From Deltaproteobacteria bacterium (GTDB lineage: Bacteria; Myxococcota_A; Polyangia; Polyangiales; Polyangiaceae), in assembly GCA_016875405.1 (NCBI GenBank), contig VGRJ01000001.1, forward strand, positions 62,001-126,000: DNA of 64,000 nucleotides, read 5' to 3'. How positions within the stretch are numbered: the stretch's first letter is position 1; each line of letters starts with the position of its first letter. Below are positions 27,034-39,100 of the stretch, piece after piece. A program made the translations under genes and the position numbers. The notes beneath the pieces were generated by a model. That model saw only the letters and a program-made list of their open reading frames with translations, had not been told where the DNA came from and ran no database searches.

Positions 27034-27338
27034 CAGCCGGTGATGCCCGGGATGTGAATGCCGCCCGTCACCTTCGACATCTCGGCCTCGACGTGGGCCT
27101 CCGCGGCCGAGAGCGCGGCATTCGCCGCGGCGACGACGCCATCGAGCGCGAGCTCGAGCCCTTCGCTCGCGAGGAACTCTGGCTCGACCGAGACCGCGCG
27201 GAGCTTCCCTTCGCAGGTGACGGTCACCGAGATCTTGCCGCCCGCGCTCGTCGCGCTGAGCTCCTTGTCCTTCAGCCCATCGCGCACCTGGTCCATCTTG
27301 CGGCGGAGGCGCGAGGCCTGCCGCATGAGCTCGTTCAT
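27033..27338 (-). CDS. ybaB: YbaB/EbfC nucleoid-associated protein
   Basis: A small protein of 101 residues from MNELMRQASRLRRKMDQV (ATG 27338); starts at 27353 or 27374 would add 5-12 residues. The family forms dimers that bind DNA and influence nucleoid structure. Motifs: the N-terminal amphipathic helix and GGKISVTVTCEGKLRAVSV. The stop overlaps the recR start, so both are co-translated. In most genomes dnaX-ybaB-recR run in one direction; here dnaX is divergent. Confidence 0.92.
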   Translation of the reverse strand: MNELMRQASRLRRKMDQVRDGLKDKELSATSAGGKISVTVTCEGKLRAVSVEPEFLASEGLELALDGVVAAANAALSAAEAHVEAEMSKVTGGIHIPGITG

Positions 27339-27428
27339 CCCGCCGGGTCCCATGAGCGGAACTTCTGCCAACAAGTGCGCCGGAGCGCAAGGAGTGGTAG
27401 GTCCGAGACCGGTGCGTGAGGAGATCCC

Positions 27429-29240
27429 GTGAGCTACGTCGTACTTGCGCGTAAGTGGCGACCTCAGACGTTCGATGACCTAATCGGACAGGGGCACGTC
27501 TCGCGCACGCTCGGCAACGCCATCGCAGCAGGGCGCGTCGCCCATGCGTTCCTGTTCACGGGCGTGCGGGGCGTCGGCAAGACGACGAGCGCGCGAATCC
27601 TCGCCAAGGCGCTCAACTGCGAGCGCGGGCCCACCGCCTCTCCCTGCCTCGCGTGCAGCGCGTGCCGCGAGATCGGCGAAGGCGTCGACCTCGACGTCCT
27701 CGAGATCGACGGCGCGACCTACACCGGCGTCGACAAGGTCCGCGAGCTGCAGGAGAGCCTGCCCTACCGGCCGTCGCGCGATCGCTACAAGATCGTGATC
27801 GTCGACGAGGTGCACATGCTCTCGCAGGGTGCGTGGAACGCGTTCTTGAAGACCCTCGAAGAGCCGCCGCCGCACGTGAAGTTCATCTTCGCCACGACGG
27901 AAGTTCACAAGGTCCCGATCACGATCCTCAGCCGCTGCCAGCGCTACGACTTCAAGCTGATCGGCGCGAGCGCGATCGCGTCTCGGCTGCGTCACGTCCT
28001 CGGTGCCGAGGGCGTGACGGCCGACGACGAGGCCATTCGAATCGTCGCGCGAGAGGCCGCAGGGAGCATGCGCGACGCGATGAGCCTGCTCGATCAGGTG
28101 ATCGCCTGGGCCGGGGAGGACGGGCTGACGGCCGACGGGGTCGCGCGCGTCCTCGGTGTCGCCGAACGAAGCGTTCTCCATCGCCTGTCGGCCGCACTGG
28201 TCGGAGGCGACGCTGCAGCCTGCCTCGCGATCGTCGGCGAGCTTGCCCAGCAGGGGTTCGCGCTCGCCCATGTCGCGCGCGATTTCTTGAAGCACCTCCG
28301 GGACCTCGTCGCGGCGAAGGTCGGCGGAGACCCGGCGCGGCTCGACCTCGCCGATGAAGAGCTCGCCGACATTCAAGCTCTCGCGACGAACGCGACACTC
28401 GACGACTTGTCGCGGCTCTATCTCGGGTTCTCGCGAGCCTTCGATGACATCGCGCGCAGCGCAGAGCCGCGCCACGCGCTCGAGATGGCGCTCGTTCGCC
28501 TCGCGAAGCGTCCACCCCTCGTGGCGGTCGATGACCTGCTCGCGCGGCTGCTCGACCTCGAGCGACGACTCGCAGCCGAACCGCCCGTGAAGTCGGAGTC
28601 CCCCGCCCCAAAAGGTCCGGCGGGGCCTGACCCCGCCGAGCACGCCATCGAGCCAGCATCGCAAGCGCCGCATGGAACGACGGCGAGCGCAGCGCGGAGC
28701 ACGGGAGCGCCCTCGCCGAACACAACAGTCGAGGTCGCTCGGGAGGCGCAGGAGGCCGTCGACCCACCTAGCCCTTCGCAAGCAGCGAGCGCGCCTCGCT
28801 CCACGGCTTCGACGAAGGCTCCCACGCCCGAGCCTGGGACTGCGCCGATGGATTCGTGGCGCTTCGTGCTCGACCGCATCGCCGAAGAGCGGCCGCTCGT
28901 CGCTTCCGTCCTCGAGCACGGCGCGCTGCTAAGCACCGAGCGTGATCGCTTCGTCCTGGCCTTCGAGGCTGGCTCGTTCGCGCTCGCGCAGGTCACCCCC
29001 GAGGCCCTCGAGATCGCGAGTCGAATCGCGACGAGCGCTCGCGGTGTGTCGACCACCATCGTCGTAGACGTCGCGAGCGCCGCACCATCCGGTGTCACGG
29101 TCGCAGCCGCCCGCGTTGCAGAGCGTGACGCGAAGGTCGAGGCGGCGCGACGACGGGTCATCGAACACCCGATGGTCGCAGCCGCGCTCACCGAGCTCGT
29201 GGCCGAGCTACGGGACGTTCGCCTCCACGATCTCAGCTGA
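27429..29240 (+). CDS. dnaX: DNA polymerase III gamma/tau subunit
   Basis: A 603-residue clamp-loader subunit starting at a GTG (27429) with AGGAG about 6 bases upstream. N-terminal AAA+ domain: VLARKWRPQTFDDLIGQ, Walker A FTGVRGVGKTTSARILAKAL (about 43-62), zinc-binding cysteines (CERG, CLACSAC), Walker B VIVDEVHMLS, and SRCQRYDFK (SRC motif). After residue ~365 a Pro/Ala/Ser-rich linker leads to a tau-like C-terminal domain. Whether a shorter gamma form is made by frameshifting cannot be told. Divergent from ybaB-recR. Confidence 0.96.
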   Translation: MSYVVLARKWRPQTFDDLIGQGHVSRTLGNAIAAGRVAHAFLFTGVRGVGKTTSARILAKALNCERGPTASPCLACSACREIGEGVDLDVLEIDGATYTGVDKVRELQESLPYRPSRDRYKIVIVDEVHMLSQGAWNAFLKTLEEPPPHVKFIFATTEVHKVPITILSRCQRYDFKLIGASAIASRLRHVLGAEGVTADDEAIRIVAREAAGSMRDAMSLLDQVIAWAGEDGLTADGVARVLGVAERSVLHRLSAALVGGDAAACLAIVGELAQQGFALAHVARDFLKHLRDLVAAKVGGDPARLDLADEELADIQALATNATLDDLSRLYLGFSRAFDDIARSAEPRHALEMALVRLAKRPPLVAVDDLLARLLDLERRLAAEPPVKSESPAPKGPAGPDPAEHAIEPASQAPHGTTASAARSTGAPSPNTTVEVAREAQEAVDPPSPSQAASAPRSTASTKAPTPEPGTAPMDSWRFVLDRIAEERPLVASVLEHGALLSTERDRFVLAFEAGSFALAQVTPEALEIASRIATSARGVSTTIVVDVASAAPSGVTVAAARVAERDAKVEAARRRVIEHPMVAAALTELVAELRDVRLHDLS

Positions 29241-29324
29241 GTCGCTCACCCCGCTGCGTGACCTCTCTCCAGGGTCGCTCTCAACGGTCGCCGTCCCGAA
29301 GGGCGCAGAGGTAGACTCGCGACG

Positions 29325-30191
29325 ATGAGGGTCGCGGTGATCGATGGCCGCTGCATGCCGGGCGACGAGGCCAAGCTCTCGGTGTTTGATCGTGGCTTTC
29401 TCTTCGGCGACAGCGCCTTCGAGACGCTACGCACCTACCGGCGGGAACCCTTCGAGCTCGACGCGCACCTCGAGCGCATGGGACGAAGCCTCGAGGCGCT
29501 TGCCTTCCCGATCGCGGTCCCAGCCGACGCGCTTCGAGAGGACCTGCACGTGGCGTTGTCCACGGTCGATCACGGCGAGAGCTGGATCCGGCTCTACCTC
29601 AGCCGCGGAGAGGGCCCGCCCGGCCTCGATCCGGCCGACGCGAAAGAGCCGTCACGCGTCGTGCTCGTCGACGCCCTCCGGACGCCGAGCGTCGAGAGCT
29701 ACCTGCGCGGCGTTCGCGTGCGGTGCATCGAGACCGTGCGGGCCGCCGACGCGCTCGCGAGCGCAAAGCTCACCAACTACGTGGCCTCGATGCTCGCGAC
29801 CCGCGAGGCTCGGCGACACGGCGACGACGAGGCCTTGATCGTCGACCGTTCCGGCAGGGTGATCGAAGGCGCGACGCAGAACGTGTTCGTCGTACGACCA
29901 GGCGGAGTCCTCACGACGCCGCCGGTGGACGTCGGCGTGCTCGACGGCATCACGCGCCGCATCGTGCTCGAGCTCGCGCGCGAGTCGCGGCTCCGCGTCG
30001 AGCTCACGGCACACACGCCCGCGGAGCTCTGCGACGCAGAGGAGGTCTTCCTGACATCGAGCCTACGTGAGCTCGTCGCCGTCTCACACGTCGACGGGGT
30101 CCCCCTGCGCTCGTCACCGGGGCCCCTCACGCGGACCCTCCATGATGCGTTTCGACGACGCGTAGGGATCCCCCCGGTTCCCTACTCGTGA
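29325..30191 (+). CDS. Class IV PLP aminotransferase (PabC/BCAT-like)
   Basis: A 288-residue fold type IV PLP enzyme. The N-terminal SVFDRGFLFGDSAFETLR pattern, PLP-binding Lys148 in SAKLTNYVASMLA, and the substrate-side VIEGATQNVFVVR are typical. Length fits aminodeoxychorismate lyase (PabC), D-amino acid transaminase or a short branched-chain transaminase; without pabA/pabB or ilv genes nearby the substrate is open. An 84-base gap separates it from dnaX in the same direction, so they may share a transcript. Its stop lies within a palindrome shared with the giant TPR gene's stop. Confidence 0.85.
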   Translation: MRVAVIDGRCMPGDEAKLSVFDRGFLFGDSAFETLRTYRREPFELDAHLERMGRSLEALAFPIAVPADALREDLHVALSTVDHGESWIRLYLSRGEGPPGLDPADAKEPSRVVLVDALRTPSVESYLRGVRVRCIETVRAADALASAKLTNYVASMLATREARRHGDDEALIVDRSGRVIEGATQNVFVVRPGGVLTTPPVDVGVLDGITRRIVLELARESRLRVELTAHTPAELCDAEEVFLTSSLRELVAVSHVDGVPLRSSPGPLTRTLHDAFRRRVGIPPVPYS

Positions 30192-30199
30192 GGCCTCAC
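30188..30199. repeat. 12-bp palindrome holding two convergent stop codons
   Basis: GTGAGGCCTCAC is a perfect palindrome. Its left half carries the TGA stop of the aminotransferase (30189-30191) and its right half the TGA of the giant TPR gene on the other strand (30196-30198). Too short on its own to be a strong terminator. Confidence 0.5.
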
Positions 30200-33100
30200 T
30201 CGCTCGCCTTGAGCTTCGTCAAGAGCTCGTCGGCGACCGCGAGATCGGGCTCGGCCGCGAGCGCGCGCTCGAGGTTGTGAATCGCCTTCTTGGGGTCGTT
30301 CATCGCGACGAGCACCCGAGCCATGCCGAAGAACACGGCCGCCTTGCGCACGGCCCCGGCGTCGTCGAGGCGCTGGAGCAACAAGGCCTTGAAGGCCCCG
30401 TCAGCGCGCCGCAGGTGTTCGGCCTTCGCCTCTTCGTCGGTGGTGGTCTCGTAAAGGTCGAGAGAGAGCTCTCCGAGATCGGCCGAAACCTTGAGGTTCG
30501 AGGGGTCGAGTCTGCGGGCAGCCTCGAGCTCCGCGAGCGCAGCCCCGACGTCTCCCCGCGCCTGCTGAGCAGACGCGAGCCGCAAGTGGATCTCGGCGAG
30601 GTCCTTGCTCCGCTTCCCTCCGAAGGCTTCGACGACCTTCTGCAACATCCCGATCGCCTCGTCGGGGATCCCCGCAGCCGTGAAGGAGTCCGCAAGCTCG
30701 AGCATGATGTCACGGTTGTCGGACTGCAGCTCGAGTGCCCGCTCGAGGAGCCCCGCCGCCGCGACGTGGTCCTGACGCTTCGCGGCTTGGATGCCCGCCG
30801 CGCGGCGGTAGAGGAGGACGCGCTCGGCGTCGTCCTCGCCCTCGTCCGCGCGTCGTGCGACGAGATCGGCGAGAGCCTCGAGCCGCTCGAGCTTCAGGTA
30901 GAGCGCCTCGAGCGCCTCGCGAATGCTCTTGAGGTCGGCCGCAGAGAGGTCGGGGGTCGCCGCGGCGCCCTCGAGCACTCGGACGCCTGCCGCCTCGTCC
31001 GACTCGTAGAGGTCACGCGCTCGGAGCGCGAGGCGCGTGACGTCGGCGAGAGGCGCCCCGTCGAGGAGACGCTCGAGGGTCTCCGCAGCGTCGCTCGTGC
31101 GGCCTTGCTTCTCGTACAGTCGAGCGAGGGCCTCCCGCGCGGGCCGGTAGGACGGGTCGAGATCGAGCACCGCGAGGTTGCCGTCGATCGCGCGGTTCGC
31201 GTCGCCGAGGCGCGTATCGCAGATCTCGGCGAGCCGCAGTCGAAGCGAGAGCTCACCGTCCGGATCGCCCTGCTCACGAGCCACGTCGACCTGCCGCTCG
31301 AGCAGCTCGACGAGCTCCTCATCCCGACCGGTCTTCTCGAGAAGCTCGGAGAGGAGCTCGACCGCGCCGATGTGCCCAGGGATTTCTTCGAGGATCGCCT
31401 GCAGTTGCCCGATGGCTTCGCTCGGCGCGCCGAGCTCGATCTGCGAGATCGTAGCCGCTTCCATTCGAAGCTCCGCGCGATGCTCGAGGTTCTCCTCGCA
31501 ATCGACGAGACGCTCGAGCAGCCTCAGCAGATCTTCGTGCCGCCCATCCTTCAAGTAAAGGCGGCGTAGCGCTGCGGCAGCGGCCGCGTCAGACGAGTCG
31601 TCGTCGAAGGCCTGCTCGAGCAGCACGATCGCGCTCGCGGCGTCGTCGAGATCGTCCTCCGCGACGAGCGCCGTCTCGTGCCGAAGCACACGCAACACAT
31701 CGGACTCCGACGCGAGCTCGAGGCGTCGCTTCATGAGCGTGAAGCGCTCGGCATGGTCAGCCTTGGCGGCACACACGAGCGAGAGCTCCGCGAGCGCCCA
31801 ATCGTCGGAGTCGTACGCCTTCAGCATGTCGCGAAGGATCGCCTCCGTCAGCGAAGCGTCTGCGAGCGACTCCTCGGCGAGGGCCTTCGCCTCGCGACGC
31901 AGGTCGGAAGCCTCACGGTCCGTCGACGCCGCGCCGGAATCGACGAGATCGGCGAGCTTCCGCAGCGTCTCGACGAGGTCCCGATCACGCCCGTAGGCGC
32001 GCTGAAGCGCCTCGAGGCGCACGAGCGCCTCGCCTGCAGTCGGGTCCTCTGCGAGCGCCGCCGCGAGCGCGCGCTCGGCGTGCGACGGATCCTCGACGTT
32101 GTCCTCGAACCACGTCGCGATCCGAAGGTAGACGTCACGCGCGATGTCGGGCCTGACGCCTGCCGACCCCTCGGAGCCGCGCGTCGCCTCGATGGCGTTC
32201 ATGACGGCCTCACCTGCTCGGCGCCACGCCTCCGCGCCCGCCTCGCCTGAACCATTCAGCCCGGCCAGGCGCTCGAGGCGCTCGAGGAGCTCCTCGTCAG
32301 TCGGTCCGTCCGGCAGCGCATACTCCACGATGCGTTGGGCTGCGTCCGGATCCGCACCTTCGTCCTCGAGCATTTGCGCGAGGTCGAGCCGCAGACGGAG
32401 CCGCTCCGTGGCACTCTCGGTGAAGTCGATGCGCTTGTTCCGAAGGTTCACCCGAGCGTCGCCGTCGCCGAGTCGGCGGTAGAGCCCGTCGAGGACCTCG
32501 GCAACCGTGTCGAAGAGCGCTGGGTCACCGCTCAGCTCCTCGAGTCGCGCTCGCGCGCCCGCGTGCTCCGGATCCACCTCGAGAGCACGCTCGTACTGCT
32601 CGATGGCGCCGCGGGCATCGCGGAAGTGTCCGTGTCGAACGTCGCCGAGTCGATGGTGCAGCTCGGCCATCGCCCCCGCATCGCCCTCGCTCTCGAGACG
32701 ACGCTCGAGGACGGCGGCGAGCCGCTCGAAGTCGCTCGTCTCCGAGTAGAGCCGGTCGAGAGCCTCGAGGTAAACACCTGGCTCGTCGGCCTGATCAGCG
32801 GCCTTGCGGTACGCCTCGATCGCGCGCGGCTTGTCCTCGAGCTGCGACTCCGCGATGCGAGCGAGGCGAGCATAAAGCTCGGACTGGGTCGTCGCGTCGT
32901 ACACCTCTGGGCCGAGCTTCTGGAGCGTGTCCGCATAGGCTACGAAATCGCCCGTAGCCTCGCAGAGCCGCTCGATCTCCTCGTGGTGCGACTCGTCCGC
33001 GGTCGCGCCGTCCGCGTGGATTTCGACGAGCGCACGCAGCCGCGAGTCCCGTGCGCGGTCGAGCGCGTCGAGCTGCTCTTCCTGAATGAGCGCGATCTGG

Positions 33101-36100
33101 ATGAGCGTCGTGGCGCGCTCGACCGACTCGTGATGGGCGGTGACCCGCAGCTCGAGAAGATCAATGAGCTCCCAGAAGCGGCCCATGCTCGCGTAGATCG
33201 GCTCGAGCAGGACGGTGATCTCGAAGCGCAGGTCCTCGTGGTCGCGAGCGAGCTGATGCAGGGCCTTCAGCGCGTGACCGTCTTCGGGCACCTCCTCGAT
33301 GACCGCGCGATAGTGCTCGAGGGCGTCGGTCGTCTGCGCGAACGCCTGCAGACACAGGTCGCCAAGCCGATTGCGAAGCGCCGCGCGCTCTGACAGTTCG
33401 TCGGCGAGATCGGCCTGCGTGGTCAGGTTATCGAGGAGGTCGTTCCACCGCTCCGCGCCGCGATAGAGACGCTCGAGCCCAGCGAGGACGCCCGGATCCG
33501 TATGGAGGATGTCTCGGGCGAGCTCGAACATGCGGATTGCGTCGCTCGGACGCTCGAGCTCGCGCTCGTAGATCTCGGCCGCGTAAATGCTTAGCTCGAG
33601 ACGGCGATCATCATCGTCGGTGGTCGCATCGATGCGCTGCTCGACGAGCGCGACGAGGCGGCCTTGATCACGGGATCCATAGAGCCAAATGAGCCGGTCG
33701 AACGCGAACAACGACTGGTTGTCGAGGTCGACCGCTTTCTCGAGGACCACGATCGCCGACTCCTCGTCCCCGAGCATGTCCTGATGCACCTCGCCGAGGC
33801 GCTCGAAGATTTGGGCCTTCTCGTCGACGTGGTCGACGAGCTCAGCCCGCGCCGCGAGCACCCTCGTGAGGGTGTCCCAGTCGCCGAGCAGAACGCAGAG
33901 CTCGTCCATGCGCGCGACGGCGGCCTCGTCGGCCGGGTCGAGCGTCGAGACCTGCGCGAGGGCGGCAAGAGACCGGCGCGGATCGTCAAGACGCTGATCG
34001 CAAATGTTCGCGACGGACGAGAGCAAGCTCGCCTTGATAAGGGCCTCGTCGAGTCGAGCGGCCGCGGCTTCGTACGCCGAGGCGACCTTTTCCCAAGCCG
34101 ACGTCGCCTCCGCGAGGCGCTCGAGCTCTGCCAGGATTTCTTCCGAATCGGGAACGAGGTCGAAGGCGCGGAGCACAATCTCGAACGCAGCGGCCGCATC
34201 GCCGCCTCGCTTCTCGACGAGCCGCGCTGTCTCGACGTGGATCGCTGCCTGGTCGAGGGGATTGTCGGCGAGCGCGAGCCGGTGCTCCGAGAGAGCAATC
34301 AAGCTCTGCCAGTCGTCGTTCCGCTCGTGGAGCCCGCGAAGGATATCGACCACCGTCTCCTTGCGCGACGCGTCGTCGAGCATCTTCTCGAGCTCAGCAA
34401 CGGCCTCGCTGTGGTCGGGGAGCGACTCGACGATGAGCTGGAGTTGCTCGAGAGCGCGATCGCGATCGGCTGGGCGTCCCGCGAAGAGTCGAGCGAGCTC
34501 GAGCCGGTAGACCGCCGCTGCTTCCGGCGCGTGATGCATCTCGGCGCGACGCTCGTAGAGCTCTGCGAGGTCATCGTGCTTACCGGCGGCCTTGTAGAGC
34601 TCGGTCAACGTATCGAGCGCGGCGTCGTCCTCAGGGGCGAAGTCGAGCAAGTCACGAAGCGCGCTCATCGCGTCGTCGTCGCGTCCGAGGTCGCGCTGAA
34701 GCGAGGCGATGACGTGGTAGTAGGCGACGCGCTTCTCGGGCTCGACGGCAGAGTCGACGCCACGGAGGTAATGCGCGACGCGCTCCTCCTTGCGCTCGAG
34801 TGCGACGAGCAGCGAGTCGATTGCGACGAAGAGAGGCTCGCTCTCGGGGCTGAACTCGAACGCGCGTCGGTACCACGAGAGCGCGTCCACGTTGCGTCCC
34901 GCCATCGCGAACAGCTCGCCCGTCCGCTCGCTCAGCTGAGCGGTTTTACCGTCGTCCGAGGACACTCCGGCGAGGGCAGAGTCGAAGATCTCGGCGACTC
35001 GCTCCTCGGCGCCAGTCCCGATCAGGCGACCGAGGCTCTCGATCTTGTCCCAGATGCGCTCATCGCTCGGCTCCTCGCGAAGCAGACGCGCGACGGTCTC
35101 GAGGGCCATGCCGTAATCCTCGAGCTGCTCCTCGTAGTGCTGCGCGAGCTTCTGCAAGAGGAGTCCGCGCTCGCCGGGGTCGTCGCAGGTGTCGACGCGG
35201 GCCTCGAGCGCAACCTTGAGGCGCTCCCAGTTGGCGGTCGTCCGGTAGACCGGCTCGAGGGCACGCGCGACGTGAGCCTTCTGCTCGCTGTCGGTGACGG
35301 TCTCGAGGAGCGCCTCGAGCGCCTCGACCGCGCCGGAGTGCAGTGGCTCGAGCTCGAGCGCCGCGTCGAGCTCATCGAGCGCTCGGGCGAGGTCCTTCTG
35401 GTGCGTGACGAGGACCGCCGTCAGCTTGACTCGGAGATCGGCGATCGCCTTCCCCTTGGCCGAGTCGATCTGGCGCTCGAACAAACTGACGAGCGAGTCG
35501 AACTTTTGCTCGGTGCGGTAGAGGCCGTCGAGGGCCGCGACCGCCTCCGGGTCGAGGATGATTTCGAGTACGTCCTCGTAGGTACGGATCGCCGCGCCCT
35601 TGTCCGACAGCGGACCGGCCTGGAGCGCGCCGGCTCGAAGGAGCAGCGCGACGCGGGCGTCGTCCTGTGCCTGCTCCGCGCGCTGAACGAGGATCCCGAG
35701 CAGCGCAGCGTCGTCAGCCACCGCCGCGTAGAGCTCCTCGAGCGCAAGTAGGGCGGTCGCGTCATCGCTCACCGCATCGAGCGCCGCTCGGTAGTGCCCG
35801 ATGGCTCGGCGGTCGTCGCCCAGCTGCGCGCGGGCGAGCTCGGCCGCGCGGAGGCGGGTCGACTGTTGAACTTCGGAGTCGAGGATCTGCCCGAGCACGG
35901 CTTCAAAGAGCTCGAGCAGGTCGGCGTGACGCTTGGTGTTGTCCGCGAGCCGCTCGGCGTTGGCGATCCAGTGCGCGAGGTTCATCTCGCCTGCCGCCTC
36001 ACGTACGCCGCGCGCGGCGTAGTCGAAGGCCCGGGAGGAGTCGTCGAGGACGTCCTCGGCCGTGTTCAGCGCCCGCTCTAGGATCTCGAGCCGCTCGCTC

Positions 36101-39100
36101 GGCTCCTCGGTTGCGGCGACCTCGATGTCGAGGACGCGCAAGAGAGCCTCGGCGTTTCCGTCGGCTCGGAAGATCGGAGCGAGCGTCTGCGCCGCCTCCC
36201 GTCGCACCTCGGCGACTTCGTGCCCGAGGAGCGACTCGAGCCCGGCGCGCGCAGGCGCGTTCGTCGGATCGCGCTCGAGGACGGTGCGATACGACGCCAT
36301 CGCGCCCGAGGGGTCGGCGAGGCGCGCACGACGGACGTCGCCGAGGCGGACCTGGAGGTCCGTCGCATCCGCCGCGAGCGTAATCCACGTCTCGAGGACC
36401 TCGGCGAGCTCCTCGAAGCGCCCCGCCTTTTCCTGAAGGCGAGCGAGCGGGTCGAGCACGAGCGGCTCCGGCCCGAAGTCATCCTGCACCGCGCGCCAAG
36501 CTGCGATCGCGTCGGCGACCTCGTCGAGGCGGTCGCCGAGGACCTCGGCGCACTTCACCATGCAGCGCTTGCGCTCCTGCGGATGGTCGGTCGCCTGCTC
36601 GATACGACGAAGCGCATCGATGAGGTTACGCCACTCTTCGCTGTCGCCGTAGAGGCGCTCGAGCGACAGAAGCGCGACGAGATCGGTCGGTTCGTCCGCG
36701 AGGCGGGCGTTCCAGGAGACGATCGCGTTCGCGCGGTCGCTGAGCGCCTCCTCGTAGAGGGTCGCGATACGCTCGAAGAGGCGTGCGCGCTCGTCGGCCT
36801 CGTCCACGAGCTTGACCTCAATTCCGAGGACCACGACGAGGTTCGCGTGGTCGCCCCGCTTCGCGTAGATCGCCGCGAGGGCGCGTGCCGCCGGAATGAC
36901 GAGCTCGGGGTCGGCCGGATCGATTTCGAGTGCTTCCTTGAGGAGCCCCTCGGCGCGGACATCGTCTTCGAGATCGCGCTCGCACACCTGCGCCGCGGCC
37001 ATCAGGATCTCGCCACGAGCCTGCGCGCTCTGGCAGCGCTTGGCAGCCTCGGTCAGCCCATCGGCGACCTCCGCATACGACCCCGTACGCTGACCGATCT
37101 GCAAGAAACGCTCTCGAACCGAGGCGTCCTCGGGCTCGAGTGGGACGAGCCGACGGAGGGCCGCGAAGGCTCCGGGGTCGTCCCGGAGCCGCTCGTCGCG
37201 CAAGGTCGCCACGCGGCGGAGTAGCTCGCGACGATCGTCGTCCGAGAGCTCGGCCTCGAGGCGAACCCCAAGGATTCGCACGAGGTCGCGGATCTCGCCG
37301 CGCGCATCGTAGACGCCGTCGAGGAGCAGCGCCGCAGGCTGCCGGAGCTCTTCGACCGCGAGGCACTCCTCGGCGAGCTCTCGGGCTTCCGAGTGATCGT
37401 GGTGTCCCTCGAGGACGGCCGAGAGATGAGCCATGACGCGCGCGGTCTGCTTGAGCGCGTGGAGGTAGAGATCGACGAGGCGGATTCGAAGCGTCACCGC
37501 GTCCTCTTCGGACGCCGTCTCGAGGCTCCGCTCGAGGAGCGCCGCGAGCTCCGTAAAGCGCTCGTTGCGGACGTACAGTCGATCGAGGGACTCGGTGGCC
37601 TCGCTGTGGAGCGGATCGAGCCCCGCGATGCGCTCGAAGTAGCCGATCGCACGGCCGTCATCGCTCATGAGCTCCTCGGCGAGGAGCGCCACCTGGTGCA
37701 GGTGCTCGACCTTCGTGAGATCGTCCTCGGCGGTCTCGATCGCGCGGAGGTAGAGACCCTCGAGGTCCGACCAGCGCTCGGCGCCGGTGAGGATCGCCTT
37801 CAGGCGCGAGAAGGCGCCGTCGTGCTTCGGATCGAGATCGAGCACCACTTGCAGGTAAGGCGCCGCCCCTTCCGGATCGGAGAGGTGCTCCTCGTGCAGG
37901 GTCGCTGCGCGATCGCAGAGATCGATGCGCAGGTCGCGCTCGAGCTCCGGGGCGCGCTTGGCGCCCTCGCCGACCGTGCGGGCGTAGGCGTTGGCCAGGT
38001 CCTTCGTGCGCCCCGAGAGGCCGGCGAGGCGAGAGGCGCTGTCCCACAGGGAGAGCTCTGCCGGTGCCTCGGCCAGCGCCGAGAGCACCACGTCGAGGGC
38101 CGCCCCGCGGTCCTCGAGCTCCGTCTCGAGAGCCTCCGCGAGCGATCGGAAGAGCTCGAGACGACGATCCGCCTGGTCCTCGTGCTCGAGGAGGACCCGC
38201 AACACGCGAGCGCGATCGCCGGCGTTGCCCTTGCGGCCGTGGTACTCTTCGAGCACCGAGGCGGCCCGAGCGCGGACAGCCCCGGGCTTTGGCTCGAGTC
38301 CTTTCGGGAGGGGCCCGGCGAGCGTCTCGAGAAGCGCGATGGCACGGCCATACTCGGCATCGATCTCGAGCGCGCGAACGCACGCGTCGAAGGCCTCGAC
38401 AGGCGCGTCGAGCCGCTCAAGGTAGAGGGCCGCAAGGGCGGTCTCGAGACGGACGCGCGCGTCGCCGACCTCGGCATCGCGGTGAGCCTGCATGACCTCC
38501 GCGGCGCGCTTGAATTTGCCGGCAGCCGCGAGGAGCCGCGTAAGCTCGGCGAGCGAGCCCGTACGCGACGCGTCGAGAGCGAAAACTCGCTCGAGGAGGT
38601 CGACGGCGCGCTCGGGCTCGCCGAAGACGTCCTGCTCGACCTGCGCCCACTCTTCGAGTGCCTCGATCTGCGCATAGCCCTGGAACCGAGAAGCCTTGAT
38701 CTCGAAGAGCCAGCGGAGATCCTCCTTGCGCGCGTTGCTGCGAAGGAGCTGCTCGAACGTAGCGACGGTCTCGGTATCGGCCGGATCGGCGTCGACGAGC
38801 TTACGGTAAATGGCGACGGCGTCGTCCGTCTTGCCGAGGTGCGTGGCGTAGACGTCGGCGAGCTTCGCCTCGACCTCCCGCGACGCCGCGATAGAGAGCC
38901 CGGCCTCGCCGAGCTTGGCCTTCAGCACCTCGACGAACGACGACCAGTCACCCGAGAGCTGCGACCACTCGCGAAGTCGCTCGAGCCCCGCCTCGTCGCG
39001 CCGCAGCTCGTAGGCCTGACGCGCGTACTGAAGCGCGGCATTCTTGTTCGCGAGCTGCCCGCCCGCGATCGACGCCATCTTCTCGAGGATGGCGATCTTC

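Noticed and set aside
33664-35751. A 695-residue plus-strand open frame, also inside the giant TPR gene
   Set aside because: Antisense shadow of TPR codons, without start signals or family resemblance.
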